Shown piece by piece: positions 6,392-13,859 of a DNA stretch of 19,089 nt. The stretch is taken from NCBI GenBank assembly GCA_045631305.1, contig JAZQUM010000046.1, forward strand, positions 1-19,089, read 5' to 3'. Position 1 is the stretch's first letter; each line of letters begins with the position of its first letter. The notes below the pieces were generated by a model. The model was given only the letters and a program-made list of their open reading frames with translations, was not told where the DNA came from and ran no database searches. A program made the translations under genes and the position numbers. Origin of the DNA: JAZQUM01 sp045631305 (GTDB lineage Bacteria > Bacillota > Clostridia > Oscillospirales > Oscillospiraceae).

Positions 6392-6994
6392 TTACTTGGA
6401 GTACAATTCGACGATGAGGTGCTCTTCGATAGGCATATCGATGTCTTCGCGAGCGGGCATCTTAACGACGGTACCCTTCAGGGCGGTCTTGTCACGTTCC
6501 AGCCACTGAGGAACCAGCACTACAGGTGCATCCTCTGCGGTCAGACGCTTGAAAGCTGCGGAAGAGCGGCTGCTTTCCTTAACTTCAATGACATCACCAA
6601 CGCGAACCAGGTAGGAGGGGATGTTGACCTTCTTGCCGTTCACGGTGAAGTGAGCGTGGCTCACCAGCTGGCGAGCTTCACGGCGGGTCATAGCGAAGCC
6701 CAGGCGATAAACTACGTTGTCCAGGCGGGATTCCACCAGGGTCAGCAGGTTTTCACCGGTCTTGCCGGGCATGCTGGAAGCCTTTTCATAGTACATATGG
6801 AACTGCTTTTCCAGAATACCATATACGAACTTAACCTTCTGCTTTTCGTTCAGCTGAATGGCATATTCGCTCTTTTTCTTCTTCATCTGACCGCCAGGAT
6901 TACGCTTAGTTTCCTTCTTTGCGTAACCCATAACAGCAGGAGAAATGCCCAGAGCCTTGCAACGCTTTGCAATAGGCTGCATATTCTTAGCCAT
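6392..6994 (-). CDS. rpsD: 30S ribosomal protein S4
   Basis: A 200-residue primary 16S rRNA-binding protein that nucleates assembly of the 30S body. The S4 RNA-binding domain is clear: ESRLDNVVYRLGFAMTRREARQLVSHAHFTVNGKKVNIPSYLV (about residues 88-130). The N-terminal region begins MAKNMQPIAKRCKALG and lacks the CxxC...CxxxC zinc ligands found in many S4 proteins, so it is the zinc-independent (C-minus) form. The start ATG at 6994 has a GGAGG site. It lies 25 nt after rpsK, in the alpha operon. In Bacillus rpsD is often a separate, self-regulated gene; here it is inside the operon. Confidence 0.97.
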   Translation of the reverse strand: MAKNMQPIAKRCKALGISPAVMGYAKKETKRNPGGQMKKKKSEYAIQLNEKQKVKFVYGILEKQFHMYYEKASSMPGKTGENLLTLVESRLDNVVYRLGFAMTRREARQLVSHAHFTVNGKKVNIPSYLVRVGDVIEVKESSRSSAAFKRLTAEDAPVVLVPQWLERDKTALKGTVVKMPAREDIDMPIEEHLIVELYSK

Positions 6995-7019
6995 ATTCTA
7001 CTTATCCTCCTTGTTCCGA

Positions 7020-7421
7020 TTACACGCGACGACGCTTGGGGGGACGGCAGCCGTTGTGAGCGATGGGAGTAACGTCCTTGATCATGGTTACTTCCAGGCC
7101 TACAGCCTGCAGAGCGCGAATAGCAGCTTCGCGGCCCTGGCCGGGACCCTTAACGAATACTTCCACAGTCTTCAGACCATGTTCCTGAGCAGCACGAGCA
7201 GCTACTTCAGCAGCGGTCTGAGCAGCAAAGGGAGTAGACTTCTTGCTGCCGCGGAAACCCTGTCCACCGGAGGAAGCCCAGGAGATTGCGTTGCCCTGGG
7301 TGTCGGTTACGGTCACCATGGTGTTGTTGAAAGAAGAACGGATATGGACCTGGCCACGTTCGATGTTCTTTTTCTCACGGCGACGACGGATAACTTTCTT
7401 ACCGCCTTTTACATTTGCCAT
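7020..7421 (-). CDS. rpsK: 30S ribosomal protein S11
   Basis: A 133-residue protein of the 30S platform, where it contacts the 3' end of 16S rRNA and the mRNA exit channel. Recognised by HIRSSFNNTMVTVTDTQGN, SSGGQGFRGSKKSTPFAAQ, GPGQGREAAIRAL and the basic C-terminus NGCRPPKRRRV. The length equals the family norm. It lies 15 nt after rpsM and 25 nt before rpsD, the standard alpha-operon order. Confidence 0.98.
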   Translation of the reverse strand: MANVKGGKKVIRRRREKKNIERGQVHIRSSFNNTMVTVTDTQGNAISWASSGGQGFRGSKKSTPFAAQTAAEVAARAAQEHGLKTVEVFVKGPGQGREAAIRALQAVGLEVTMIKDVTPIAHNGCRPPKRRRV

Positions 7422-7436
7422 TTTCGTTCTCCCTCC

Positions 7437-7805
7437 TTACTTCTTCTTGTTAGCAATGGTCTTCTTGGGACCCTTGCGGGTACGAGCATTGGTCTTGCTG
7501 CGCTGGCCGCGAACGGGCAGGCCACGACGATGGCGAAGGCCACGGTAGCAACCGATTTCGGTCAGACGCTTAATGTCCAGAGCTACCTGGCGGCGAAGGT
7601 CGCCTTCTACTACGTAGCTCTTGTCGATCTCTTCACGGAGCTTAGCTTCATCAGCATCCGTCAGATCCTTCACGCGGGTATCAGGGTTAACGCCTGTACG
7701 TGCCAGGATATCCTGAGCACTCTTTCTGCCAATACCATAGATGTAAGTCAAACCAATTTCGATTCGCTTATCCTTGGGCAGGTCAATGCCGGCAATACGT
7801 GCCAT
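7437..7805 (-). CDS. rpsM: 30S ribosomal protein S13
   Basis: A 122-residue protein of the 30S head. It forms the intersubunit bridge with 23S/L5 and touches the P-site tRNA with its basic tail. The family pattern is MARIAGIDLP at the start, a helix-two-turn-helix with YGIGRKSAQDIL, and the extended tail RHRRGLPVRGQRSKTNARTR. The ATG at 7805 follows a GGAGG site. It stands 26 nt after rpmJ, as in most bacterial alpha operons. Confidence 0.98.
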   Translation of the reverse strand: MARIAGIDLPKDKRIEIGLTYIYGIGRKSAQDILARTGVNPDTRVKDLTDADEAKLREEIDKSYVVEGDLRRQVALDIKRLTEIGCYRGLRHRRGLPVRGQRSKTNARTRKGPKKTIANKKK

Positions 7806-7831
7806 ACTTTCTAAGCACCTCCAATTAAAAC

Positions 7832-7945
7832 TTAGCCCTGTCTCTGCTTATGCTTGGGATTTTCGCAGATCACCATAACGCGACCTTTGCGGCGAATAAT
7901 CTTGCACTTTTCGCACATGGGCTTCACGGACGGTCTTACTTTCAT
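7832..7945 (-). CDS. rpmJ: 50S ribosomal protein L36 (zinc-binding form)
   Basis: A 37-residue protein reading MKVRPSVKPMCEKCKIIRRK onwards and ending HKQRQG. The Cys11, Cys14, Cys27 and His32-33 region forms the single zinc site of the C-plus L36. L36 sits in the 23S rRNA core near helices 89-97. The gene is very short but fully typical in sequence and place (infA-rpmJ-rpsM). A GGAGG site lies about 8 nt before the ATG. Confidence 0.97.
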   Translation of the reverse strand: MKVRPSVKPMCEKCKIIRRKGRVMVICENPKHKQRQG

Positions 7946-7958
7946 GATAATAAACCTC

Positions 7959-8177
7959 CTACTTACTACGCCAGGTAATCCGGCCACGAGTCAGATCGTA
8001 AGGGGACATTTCCACCGTTACCTTGTCACCGGGCAGAATCCTGATGAAATTCATTCTGAGCTTTCCGGAAATATGCGCTAAAATCGTGTGTCCATTTCCA
8101 ATGTCTACTTGGAACGTTGTATTGGGAAGCGATTCAACTACGACTCCCTCAACTTCAATCATATCGGATTTTGCCAA
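7959..8177 (-). CDS. infA: Translation initiation factor IF-1
   Basis: A 72-residue S1/OB-fold protein that occupies the ribosomal A site during initiation with IF-2 and IF-3. The block AHISGKLRMNFIRILPGDKVTVE and the end SPYDLTRGRITWRSK are nearly invariant in IF-1. I start at TTG 8175-8177 (giving MAKSDMIEVEG): an AGGAGG site lies 9 nt upstream, the length is the family norm, and the first in-frame ATG is five codons further in and too far from the site. Its ribosome site lies inside the last codons of the KOW gene, so translation is probably coupled. Confidence 0.96.
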   Translation of the reverse strand: MAKSDMIEVEGVVVESLPNTTFQVDIGNGHTILAHISGKLRMNFIRILPGDKVTVEMSPYDLTRGRITWRSK

Positions 8178-8181
8178 GTGA

Positions 8182-8466
8182 TCATTCCTCCTGGTTAGAA
8201 TTACCATCCTCGCAAATTGCTGCGAGCGTTCTACGAAGTTCACTGTTTGTGATCTTCTCATCGCTTCTGATCTTTTTACCTGCACGCTGGTCATTTTCCA
8301 TTACAAACTGCACATGTTTGTGCTTCTTACGTTTGGGATTTTCAACCTTGCGTGTTTTGCCATCCGCCAGGAAAAGGTACTCTCCTTCGATCGCAAGTAC
8401 GAAAAAGAGCTTTCCCTTATCCCTACCGGCGATAGCTTTAACAATGTTGGATTTAGCAATGTCCAT
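8182..8466 (-). CDS. KOW-domain RNA-binding protein, L14e-like
   Basis: A 94-residue basic protein. The N-terminal half carries a KOW motif (IVKAIAGRDKGKLFFVL, about residues 8-24) followed by the segment GEYLFLADGKTRKVENPKRKKHKHV, the pattern of archaeal and eukaryotic ribosomal protein L14e. The C-terminal third is polar and charged with no recognised domain. In many Clostridia a gene of this type sits between map and infA; its role is not established, but an rRNA- or ribosome-binding function is a fair inference. I start at ATG 8464-8466 behind a GGAG site; an ORF start 21 nt upstream overlaps map. Gaps to map and infA are only 4 nt each. Confidence 0.9.
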   Translation of the reverse strand: MDIAKSNIVKAIAGRDKGKLFFVLAIEGEYLFLADGKTRKVENPKRKKHKHVQFVMENDQRAGKKIRSDEKITNSELRRTLAAICEDGNSNQEE

Positions 8467-8470
8467 ACAA

Positions 8471-9235
8471 TTACTCCATTTTCGCATCGGGGTCCGTCAG
8501 AAGCTCCGGGTCGCCTGCGGTAATCAGAATTGTATTTTCATAATGTGCGGCATACTTACCATCTGCCGTGACGACAGTCCAACCGTCGGCCAACTGATGG
8601 ATCGCAGCGCCGCCTGCGTTGACCATGGGCTCAACTGCCAGCGTCATTCCGCGTAGAAGACGGGGAGTGCCTCGAGTTGAGACATAGTTGGGAACCTCGG
8701 GAGATTCGTGAAGATTTCTGCCGATACCGTGACCGACGAATTCTCTCACAATGGAAAAACCGTTGGCTTCCACATAGGTCTGGATTGCACGGCTGTTGTC
8801 GCTGACACGGTTTCCTTCCCGCGCCATAGCAAGACCTTTAAAAAAGCTCTCCTTCGTGACGTCGATCAGTCGCTGCGCTTCGGCATCGATCTGACCGCAG
8901 GGAAAAGTTGCCGCACAGTCGCCATGGAACCCGCCGATGTACGCGCCTACATCCACGCTGACGATGTCACCTTCACGGAGCACTCTCTTTTTGGAAGGAA
9001 TGCCGTGGATCACTTCGTCATTGACGGAGATGCAAGTGCTGGCGGGAAAGCCGTTGTAGTTTAAGAACGACGGCTTTGCACCATGCTTGCGAATGAACTC
9101 ATACACTGCTTTGTCAATTTCTTGGGTTGTTACGCCCGGCTTTACCATTTCCCCTGCTAACGCACGGGCAGCCGCGGTAATTTTTCCTGCCAGACGCATC
9201 GCTTCGATCTCGTGTGCAGATTTGAGGGTGATCAT
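8471..9235 (-). CDS. map: Methionine aminopeptidase type I
   Basis: A 254-residue dinuclear metal enzyme that removes the initiator methionine from nascent proteins with a small second residue. All ligands are visible: Asp95 and Asp106 (VSVDVGAYIGGFHGDCAATF), His169 (VGHGIGRNLHE), Glu202 (AVEPM) and Glu233 (YENTI); His77 in DEVIHGIP is the substrate-binding His. It starts at ATG 9233-9235 (MITLKSAHEIEAM), because a GGGAG site lies 8 nt upstream; a longer TTG reading overlaps adk. There is no N-terminal SH3 or zinc-finger extension. It lies 4 nt after adk, the usual secY-adk-map order of Gram-positives. Confidence 0.98.
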   Translation of the reverse strand: MITLKSAHEIEAMRLAGKITAAARALAGEMVKPGVTTQEIDKAVYEFIRKHGAKPSFLNYNGFPASTCISVNDEVIHGIPSKKRVLREGDIVSVDVGAYIGGFHGDCAATFPCGQIDAEAQRLIDVTKESFFKGLAMAREGNRVSDNSRAIQTYVEANGFSIVREFVGHGIGRNLHESPEVPNYVSTRGTPRLLRGMTLAVEPMVNAGGAAIHQLADGWTVVTADGKYAAHYENTILITAGDPELLTDPDAKME

Positions 9236-9239
9236 TCGA

Positions 9240-9872
9240 TCATCTCCCAAGCGCCTTGAGAATCGCCTTGGACATATCTACCACGCTGGGCAGATTGTCC
9301 ACGGATTTGAGAAGGCCTCTGGACTCATAGAAGTTCTTGAGAGGCTCAGTCTCGTTATGATAAACCTGAAGACGTGCTTTCACGGTTTCAGGAGCATCAT
9401 CCTTACGCTGCACCAGCTTGCCGCCACATGCGTCGCAGATACCTTCCTGCTTGGGAGGAACAGCAACTACATGATAGCTGGAACCGCAAGCTTCGCAAAC
9501 GCGACGGCCGCCCATTCTTTCCATGATCTCTTCATCAGAGATTTCGATGGAAACAACGGCATCAAAGACAATACCGGCCTTTTCCAAAGCTTCTGCCTGA
9601 GCGATGGTGCGGGGCACACCGTCGAGGATGTAACCCTTAGCACAATCTTCTTCCTGCAGACGCTCGGTGATCACACCGATAATGACTTCATCAGGAACCA
9701 GTTTACCTGCATCCATGTACTCCTTAGCCTTAAGGCCGGTAGGCGTACCATTCTTAACAGCAGCGCGGAGAATGTTACCGGTAGAAATGGTAGGAATTCC
9801 CAGCTCCTTGTTCAGAATTTCAGCCTGAGTGCCCTTGCCTGCGCCGGGAGCACCGAGCAAAATCATTTTCAT
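9240..9872 (-). CDS. adk: Adenylate kinase (zinc-lid form)
   Basis: A 210-residue nucleotide kinase converting ATP + AMP to 2 ADP. The P-loop GAPGAGKGTQ lies at residues 7-16, the AMP-binding region around TGNILRAAV, and DGVPRT (normally DGFPRT) at about 84-89. The lid (about 125-160) has four cysteines, CEAC (126, 129) and CDAC (146, 149), the structural zinc site typical of Gram-positive long-form enzymes. I start at ATG 9870-9872, behind AAGGAGG with 8 nt spacing; a longer reading of 29 more residues runs into secY and is not conserved. Confidence 0.98.
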   Translation of the reverse strand: MKMILLGAPGAGKGTQAEILNKELGIPTISTGNILRAAVKNGTPTGLKAKEYMDAGKLVPDEVIIGVITERLQEEDCAKGYILDGVPRTIAQAEALEKAGIVFDAVVSIEISDEEIMERMGGRRVCEACGSSYHVVAVPPKQEGICDACGGKLVQRKDDAPETVKARLQVYHNETEPLKNFYESRGLLKSVDNLPSVVDMSKAILKALGR

Positions 9873-9885
9873 GACATTTTCCTCC

Positions 9886-11169
9886 TTATTCCAGGAAGCC
9901 CTTATACTGACGCATAGACAGCTGAGATTCCAGAGCACGAACGGTTTCCAGAGCAACACCGACTACGATGATGACGGAAGTGCCGCCGATTGCCAGGTTG
10001 GCAGCGCTCATGAGCTTGCTTGCGATCAGGGGGCAGATAGCAACGATACCCAGATAGATGGCACCGAAGAGGGTGACCTTCTGCAGAACATTGGCGATGA
10101 ATTCCGTGGTGGGCTTGCCGGGACGGAAGCCGGGAATAAAGCCGCCCTGCTTCTGCAGGTTGTTGCTGATCTCTACAGGGTTAAACTGAATGGTGGCATA
10201 GAAGTAGCTGAAGCCGATGATCATCAGGAAATAAATGATCATGTAGGGAACAGTAGTGTTCTCAATGGCACCAATTACTTTTGCCCAGAAAGAGCCCTCT
10301 GCGGGAGTCTTCAGGAAGGCTGCCACAGTAGCGGGCATGGTAGCGATGGACTGAGCGAAGATGACGGGCAGAACGCCGGACATGTTCACCTTCATGGGAA
10401 GGTGAGAACTCTGACCGCCGTAAGACTTGCGACCGACCTGACGCTTTGCATACTGTACGGGGATGCGGCGTTCAGCAGCGCTGACCGCAACGATCAGAAC
10501 TACCAGCAGCAGCACGCCGATAACCAGCAGTGCAATCCACAGCCAACCAAGCTTTACGCTGCCGATGTATGCCCAAAGATTGGACACACCAACGGGAACG
10601 CGAGCCAAGATACCAGCAAAGAGGATCATGGAGATACCGTTGCCGATACCGAATTCATTGATCTGTTCACCGATCCACATGACGAAAGAAGAACCTGCCA
10701 CGAAGGATACGATGATAACGATGCCGGGCCATACACCCTCAGCCGTCAGCATACCGTTGTTCTTGATCAGCATAAAGTAACCGAATGCCTGAAGAAGAGC
10801 GATTGCTACGGTAGCATAACGGGTGATGGACTGGATCTTTTTCTTACCTTCTTCGCCTTCTTCATGCTGCATACGTTCCAGAGCGGGGATAGCCACAGTC
10901 AGCAGCTGAATAATAATGGAGCTGTTGATGTAAGGCTGTACGCCCAGAGCGAATACAGTTGCCATTGCAAAGGCACCGCCGGACATGATGTTGAACAGGC
11001 CCAGAACGGTAGAGCCCATGGTATCCAGGTAACTACCGAGCATGTCGGTATTTACATAGGGTACGGTGATGGCATTACCGATGCGGAAAATCAGAAGGAC
11101 CAGAAGAGTGAAGATGATCTTTTTACGTAACTCAGGAATTTTCCACGCTTTACGGATCGTCTGAATCAC
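9886..11169 (-). CDS. secY: SecY, channel subunit of the preprotein translocase
   Basis: A 427-residue integral membrane protein with about ten transmembrane segments. It opens with the amphipathic MIQTIRKAWKIPELRKKI, followed by a plug region with FNIMSGGA. The cytoplasmic loop AERRIPVQYAKR (near residue 230) and the loop with QFNPVEISNNLQKQGGFIPG match the family; the first of these docks SecA and the ribosome. The start is GTG 11167-11169, directly after the rplO stop TAA, so translation is coupled to L15 with an AGAGGTGAT site inside rplO. The secE and secG partners are elsewhere; secG is at 3807-4037 in this window. Confidence 0.98.
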   Translation of the reverse strand: MIQTIRKAWKIPELRKKIIFTLLVLLIFRIGNAITVPYVNTDMLGSYLDTMGSTVLGLFNIMSGGAFAMATVFALGVQPYINSSIIIQLLTVAIPALERMQHEEGEEGKKKIQSITRYATVAIALLQAFGYFMLIKNNGMLTAEGVWPGIVIIVSFVAGSSFVMWIGEQINEFGIGNGISMILFAGILARVPVGVSNLWAYIGSVKLGWLWIALLVIGVLLLVVLIVAVSAAERRIPVQYAKRQVGRKSYGGQSSHLPMKVNMSGVLPVIFAQSIATMPATVAAFLKTPAEGSFWAKVIGAIENTTVPYMIIYFLMIIGFSYFYATIQFNPVEISNNLQKQGGFIPGFRPGKPTTEFIANVLQKVTLFGAIYLGIVAICPLIASKLMSAANLAIGGTSVIIVVGVALETVRALESQLSMRQYKGFLE

Positions 11170-11610
11170 TTAGATCACCTCTGCCTTTCCACCTGCTGCT
11201 TCGATAGCTTCCTTAGCAGAGGTAGAGAAAGCAGATGCCTGAACGGTTACCTTCTTGGTAACTTTGCCGTTGCCAAGAACCTTGTAACCATATACGCACT
11301 TGCTCAGGATGCCCTTAGCAAGCAGGGCTTCTGCGGTTACGGTTTCACCATCTTCAAATGCGTTCAGAGCGCTCAGGTTGATAATTTCATAGGGCTTAGC
11401 GAAAATGTTGTTAAAGCCGCGCTTGGGGATACGACGTGCAGTGGGCATCTGGCCGCCTTCGAAGCCGATGCGGGTGCCGCCGCCGCTACGGGCGTGCTGG
11501 CCCTTGTGGCCACGGCCACCGGTCTTACCATTGCCGGAGCCATAACCGCGACCCTTGCGGTAAGCTTCCTTAACGGAGCCTGCAGCGGGGGAAAGTTCAT
11601 GCAGTTTCAT
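11170..11610 (-). CDS. rplO: 50S ribosomal protein L15
   Basis: A 146-residue late-assembly protein of the large subunit. The long basic Gly/Arg-rich N-terminal extension is seen (RKGRGYGSGNGKTGGRGHKG) together with SGGGTRIGFEGGQMPTARRIPKRGFNN. The C-terminal globular domain includes KVLGNGKVTKKVTVQASAFS. The length matches the family. It lies 14 nt after rpmD and directly abuts secY. Confidence 0.98.
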   Translation of the reverse strand: MKLHELSPAAGSVKEAYRKGRGYGSGNGKTGGRGHKGQHARSGGGTRIGFEGGQMPTARRIPKRGFNNIFAKPYEIINLSALNAFEDGETVTAEALLAKGILSKCVYGYKVLGNGKVTKKVTVQASAFSTSAKEAIEAAGGKAEVI

Positions 11611-11624
11611 ATTGCAGCTCCTCC

Positions 11625-11807
11625 TTATTCAACTTCAGTGACCTGCAGAAGATAGCCGATCTTGGCGATCTTGCCGCGAGTCTGTGCGTTATCGGGCTGC
11701 ACGGTGGTGTCACCGATCTTGCGCAGACCCAGGGACTTGGCAGTAGCAATGTGCTTTTCAATTCTGCCGTTGAGGCTCTTAACGAGCTTTACATTCAGAT
11801 TTGCCAT
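11625..11807 (-). CDS. rpmD: 50S ribosomal protein L30
   Basis: A 60-residue protein of the short bacterial L30 form. The sequence MANLNVKLVKSLNGR, TAKSLGLRKIGDTTVQPDN and GYLLQVTEVE shows the ferredoxin-like L30 fold. It binds 23S rRNA in the large subunit. Position between rpsE and rplO, 14 nt from each, is the standard spc order. Confidence 0.97.
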   Translation of the reverse strand: MANLNVKLVKSLNGRIEKHIATAKSLGLRKIGDTTVQPDNAQTRGKIAKIGYLLQVTEVE

Positions 11808-11821
11808 GTTGCTACGCCTCC

Positions 11822-12322
11822 TTAACCAATGATTTCTTCAACGCTCTTGCCACGGATGCGAGCTACCTGTTCGGGGCTGCGGAGAGCCTTGAAACCAGCG
11901 AAAGTAGCTGCAACTACGTTTGCAGGAGTGTTGGAACGCAGGCACTTGGTACGAATGTCCTTGATACCAGCTGCTTCGCAGATGATACGAACGGGACCAC
12001 CAGCGATAACGCCGGTACCGGGTGCTGCGGGCTTCATCAGGACGCGGCCTGCGCCGAATTCACCAATAACTTCGTGAGGAATGGTGCTGCCGGACAGGGA
12101 GACCTGAATCATGTTCTTCTTTGCATCTTCCAGACCCTTGCGAATTGCTTCGGGAACTTCAGCTGCCTTGCCAAGGCCGAAACCAACCTTGCCCTTACCG
12201 TCGCCAACTACTACCAGAGCGGAGAACTTCATTACGCGGCCGCCCTTAACAGTCTTGGATACGCGGTTGAGGTAAAGCACCTTTTCCATGAATTCGCTGG
12301 GTTCTCTTTCAAATCTAGCCAT
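11822..12322 (-). CDS. rpsE: 30S ribosomal protein S5
   Basis: A 166-residue protein of the 30S shoulder, near the mRNA entry and the decoding centre. The N-terminal double-stranded-RNA-binding domain has LNRVSKTVKGGRVMKFSALVVVGDGKGKVGFGLGKA; the second domain has GAGRVLMKPAAPGTGVIAGG and the ending RGKSVEEIIG. Ribosomal ambiguity and spectinomycin-resistance changes are known around VSKTVKGG; no deviation is seen here. The bases around its start are repeated at rplE. Confidence 0.98.
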   Translation of the reverse strand: MARFEREPSEFMEKVLYLNRVSKTVKGGRVMKFSALVVVGDGKGKVGFGLGKAAEVPEAIRKGLEDAKKNMIQVSLSGSTIPHEVIGEFGAGRVLMKPAAPGTGVIAGGPVRIICEAAGIKDIRTKCLRSNTPANVVAATFAGFKALRSPEQVARIRGKSVEEIIG

Positions 12323-12340
12323 TTTTGTGCTTCTCCTCTC

Positions 12341-12700
12341 TTAGAATTCCAGGCCGCCTTCACGGGCGCCTTCTGCCAGTTCAGCAACACGGCCGTGGTA
12401 CAGGTAACCGCCACGATCGAATACGACCATGTCGATGCCCTTAGCCTTGGCGCGTTCTGCAACCAGCTTGCCTACTGCACGAGCTGCAACCTTGTTGCCG
12501 CCGTTGCCTTCGATGCTCTTATCCAGAGAGGATGCAGCTACCAGAGTTACGCCGTTAACGTCATCGATGACCTGAGCGTAAATGTTCTTTTCGCTGCGGA
12601 ATACGTTCAGACGGGGTCTTTCGGGAGTGCCGGAAACCTTAGCACGTACTCTCTTGTGGCGCTTAATACGCTGCGCGTTAGTATCGGGTCTTTTAATCAT
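12341..12700 (-). CDS. rplR: 50S ribosomal protein L18
   Basis: A 119-residue 5S rRNA-binding protein that, with L5, anchors 5S rRNA in the central protuberance. The basic N-terminus RIKRHKRVRAKVSGTPERPR, the segment LNVFRSEKNIYAQVIDD, and the end VVFDRGGYLYHGRVAELAEG match the family, as does the length. Located 13 nt after rplF and 18 nt before rpsE. Confidence 0.98.
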   Translation of the reverse strand: MIKRPDTNAQRIKRHKRVRAKVSGTPERPRLNVFRSEKNIYAQVIDDVNGVTLVAASSLDKSIEGNGGNKVAARAVGKLVAERAKAKGIDMVVFDRGGYLYHGRVAELAEGAREGGLEF

Positions 12701-12713
12701 TTACGGCACCTCC

Positions 12714-13259
12714 TTACTTCTTGCCACCGGTCTTACCAACCTTGCGGCGGATGACTTCGTCTACATACTTGATGCCCTTGCCCTTGTAAGGTTCGGGAGG
12801 ACGCTTTTCGCGTACTTCAGCTGCAAACTGACCAACCTGCTGCTTGTCAGCGCCGGAGATCACAATCTTGTTCTGTGCGGGAACTTCGATGGTGATGCCG
12901 GGAACCTCAGGCATAATTACCTGATGGGAATAACCCAGGTTCATAACCAGCTTGTTTTCTTCCTTGGTTGCGCGGTAACCAACACCGTTGATTTCCAGTT
13001 CCTTCTTGTAACCTTCGGTTACGCCAACGATCATGTTGTTCAGCAGAGTACGGGTCAGACCGTGCATGCTGCGGTTCATCTTGTCGTCGGAAGGACGCTT
13101 AACAAGGATTTCAGTGCCGTTCTGTTCGATAATCATTTCAGGACGCAGTGCCTGAGTCAGGGTGCCCTTGGGGCCCTTCACGGTAACAACGTTGCCAGCT
13201 GCGATGGAAACTTCAACACCAGCGGGAACATTGATGGGCATTCTACCAATTCTAGACAT
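12714..13259 (-). CDS. rplF: 50S ribosomal protein L6
   Basis: A 181-residue protein of the large subunit near the sarcin-ricin loop and factor-binding site. Two repeated alpha/beta domains are visible. It begins MSRIGRMPINVPAGVEV; the C-terminal domain carries GADKQQVGQFAAEVR followed by PPEPYKGKGIKYVDE, the L6 signature. The length is the family norm. It lies 15 nt after rpsH. Confidence 0.98.
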   Translation of the reverse strand: MSRIGRMPINVPAGVEVSIAAGNVVTVKGPKGTLTQALRPEMIIEQNGTEILVKRPSDDKMNRSMHGLTRTLLNNMIVGVTEGYKKELEINGVGYRATKEENKLVMNLGYSHQVIMPEVPGITIEVPAQNKIVISGADKQQVGQFAAEVREKRPPEPYKGKGIKYVDEVIRRKVGKTGGKK

Positions 13260-13274
13260 TGTTCAATACCCTCC

Positions 13275-13670
13275 TTACCAAATGAATGCCAGGACTTCGC
13301 CACCAACGTGAGCTGCGCGAGCAGCCTTGTCGGTCATAACGCCCTTAGAGGTGGATACGATAGCCACACCCAGACCACGGAGAACGCGGGGCAGTTCGCC
13401 TGCACCAACGTAAACACGGAGACCGGGCTTGGAAACACGACGCAGGCCGGAAATAACCTTTTCCTTACCGTTGTACTTCAGAGCGATGCGGATGATGCCC
13501 TGAGTACCGTCTTCCACGATCTGGAAGCTCTTGATGTAACCTTCGTCCAGCAGGATCTGAGCGATGCTCTTCTTCATGTTGGAAGCGGGAACGTCAACGG
13601 TGTCGTGCTTTGCGTTGTTTGCATTGCGGATACGAGTCAACATATCGGCAATAGGGTCGGTGATATGCAT
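13275..13670 (-). CDS. rpsH: 30S ribosomal protein S8
   Basis: A 131-residue primary 16S rRNA-binding protein that recognises helix 21. MHITDPIADMLTRIRNAN and the C-terminal STSKGVMTDKAARAAHVGGEVLAFIW are family hallmarks. In E. coli S8 represses the spc operon by binding an mRNA copy of its rRNA site. Here the gene is preceded by a 189-nt spacer full of inverted repeats, which would be the natural place for such control, but the link is inference. An AGGAGG site lies about 9 nt before the ATG. Confidence 0.98.
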   Translation of the reverse strand: MHITDPIADMLTRIRNANNAKHDTVDVPASNMKKSIAQILLDEGYIKSFQIVEDGTQGIIRIALKYNGKEKVISGLRRVSKPGLRVYVGAGELPRVLRGLGVAIVSTSKGVMTDKAARAAHVGGEVLAFIW

Positions 13671-13859
13671 TGTAAAATTCCTCCTATTTTAGAGTTACGG
13701 TCCATTTTGGTACCGTTTAGGCAGCGAGGTATCACTACTAATTTTGAGCGCCGGGGGTAACTGCTTCGGCGGTTAATTAGCAGTGACCTTTCGCCATCCT
13801 TGTATCACCAAGACATTTCGTCTTAAGTGTGAGTTAAGATGCCCTGACGGGCGGGTTCA
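13671..13859 (-). other. Structured 189-nt intergenic element between rpsZ and rpsH
   Basis: No open frame of note. On the transcribed minus strand four inverted repeats stand in series: GCCC/GGGC around 13841-13852, AAGAC/GTCTT at 13810-13824, a long one at 13720-13795, and ACGGT/ACCGT at 13697-13716. The long one pairs GGTCACTGCTAATT (complement of 13775-13788) with AATTAGTAGTGATACC (complement of 13728-13743) through a two-base bulge and one G-U pair. It can extend through AGGT/ACCT and GGC/GCC, and encloses a CGCCG/CGGCG inner stem (13749-13771). No T-tract follows, so no terminator. It may be a cis-regulatory RNA of the downstream rpsH group or a small inserted repeat; no known riboswitch was recognised. 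Confidence 0.65.

Noticed and set aside
5639..7072. 477-codon + strand open frame across rpoA, rpsD and rpsK
   Set aside because: Same antisense artefact; it crosses several real genes and intergenic spacers and lacks a start signal.
9829..11130. 433-codon + strand open frame opposite secY
   Set aside because: Antisense to secY; its His/Asp/Gln-rich low-complexity translation is what reverse reading of a hydrophobic protein gives.
13671..13859. tRNA, intrinsic terminator or known riboswitch in the rpsZ-rpsH spacer
   Set aside because: No T-loop GGTTCGAATC-like motif or CCA end, no U-tract after any stem, and no core I could match to TPP, cobalamin, SAM, lysine, glycine, c-di-GMP or THF classes.
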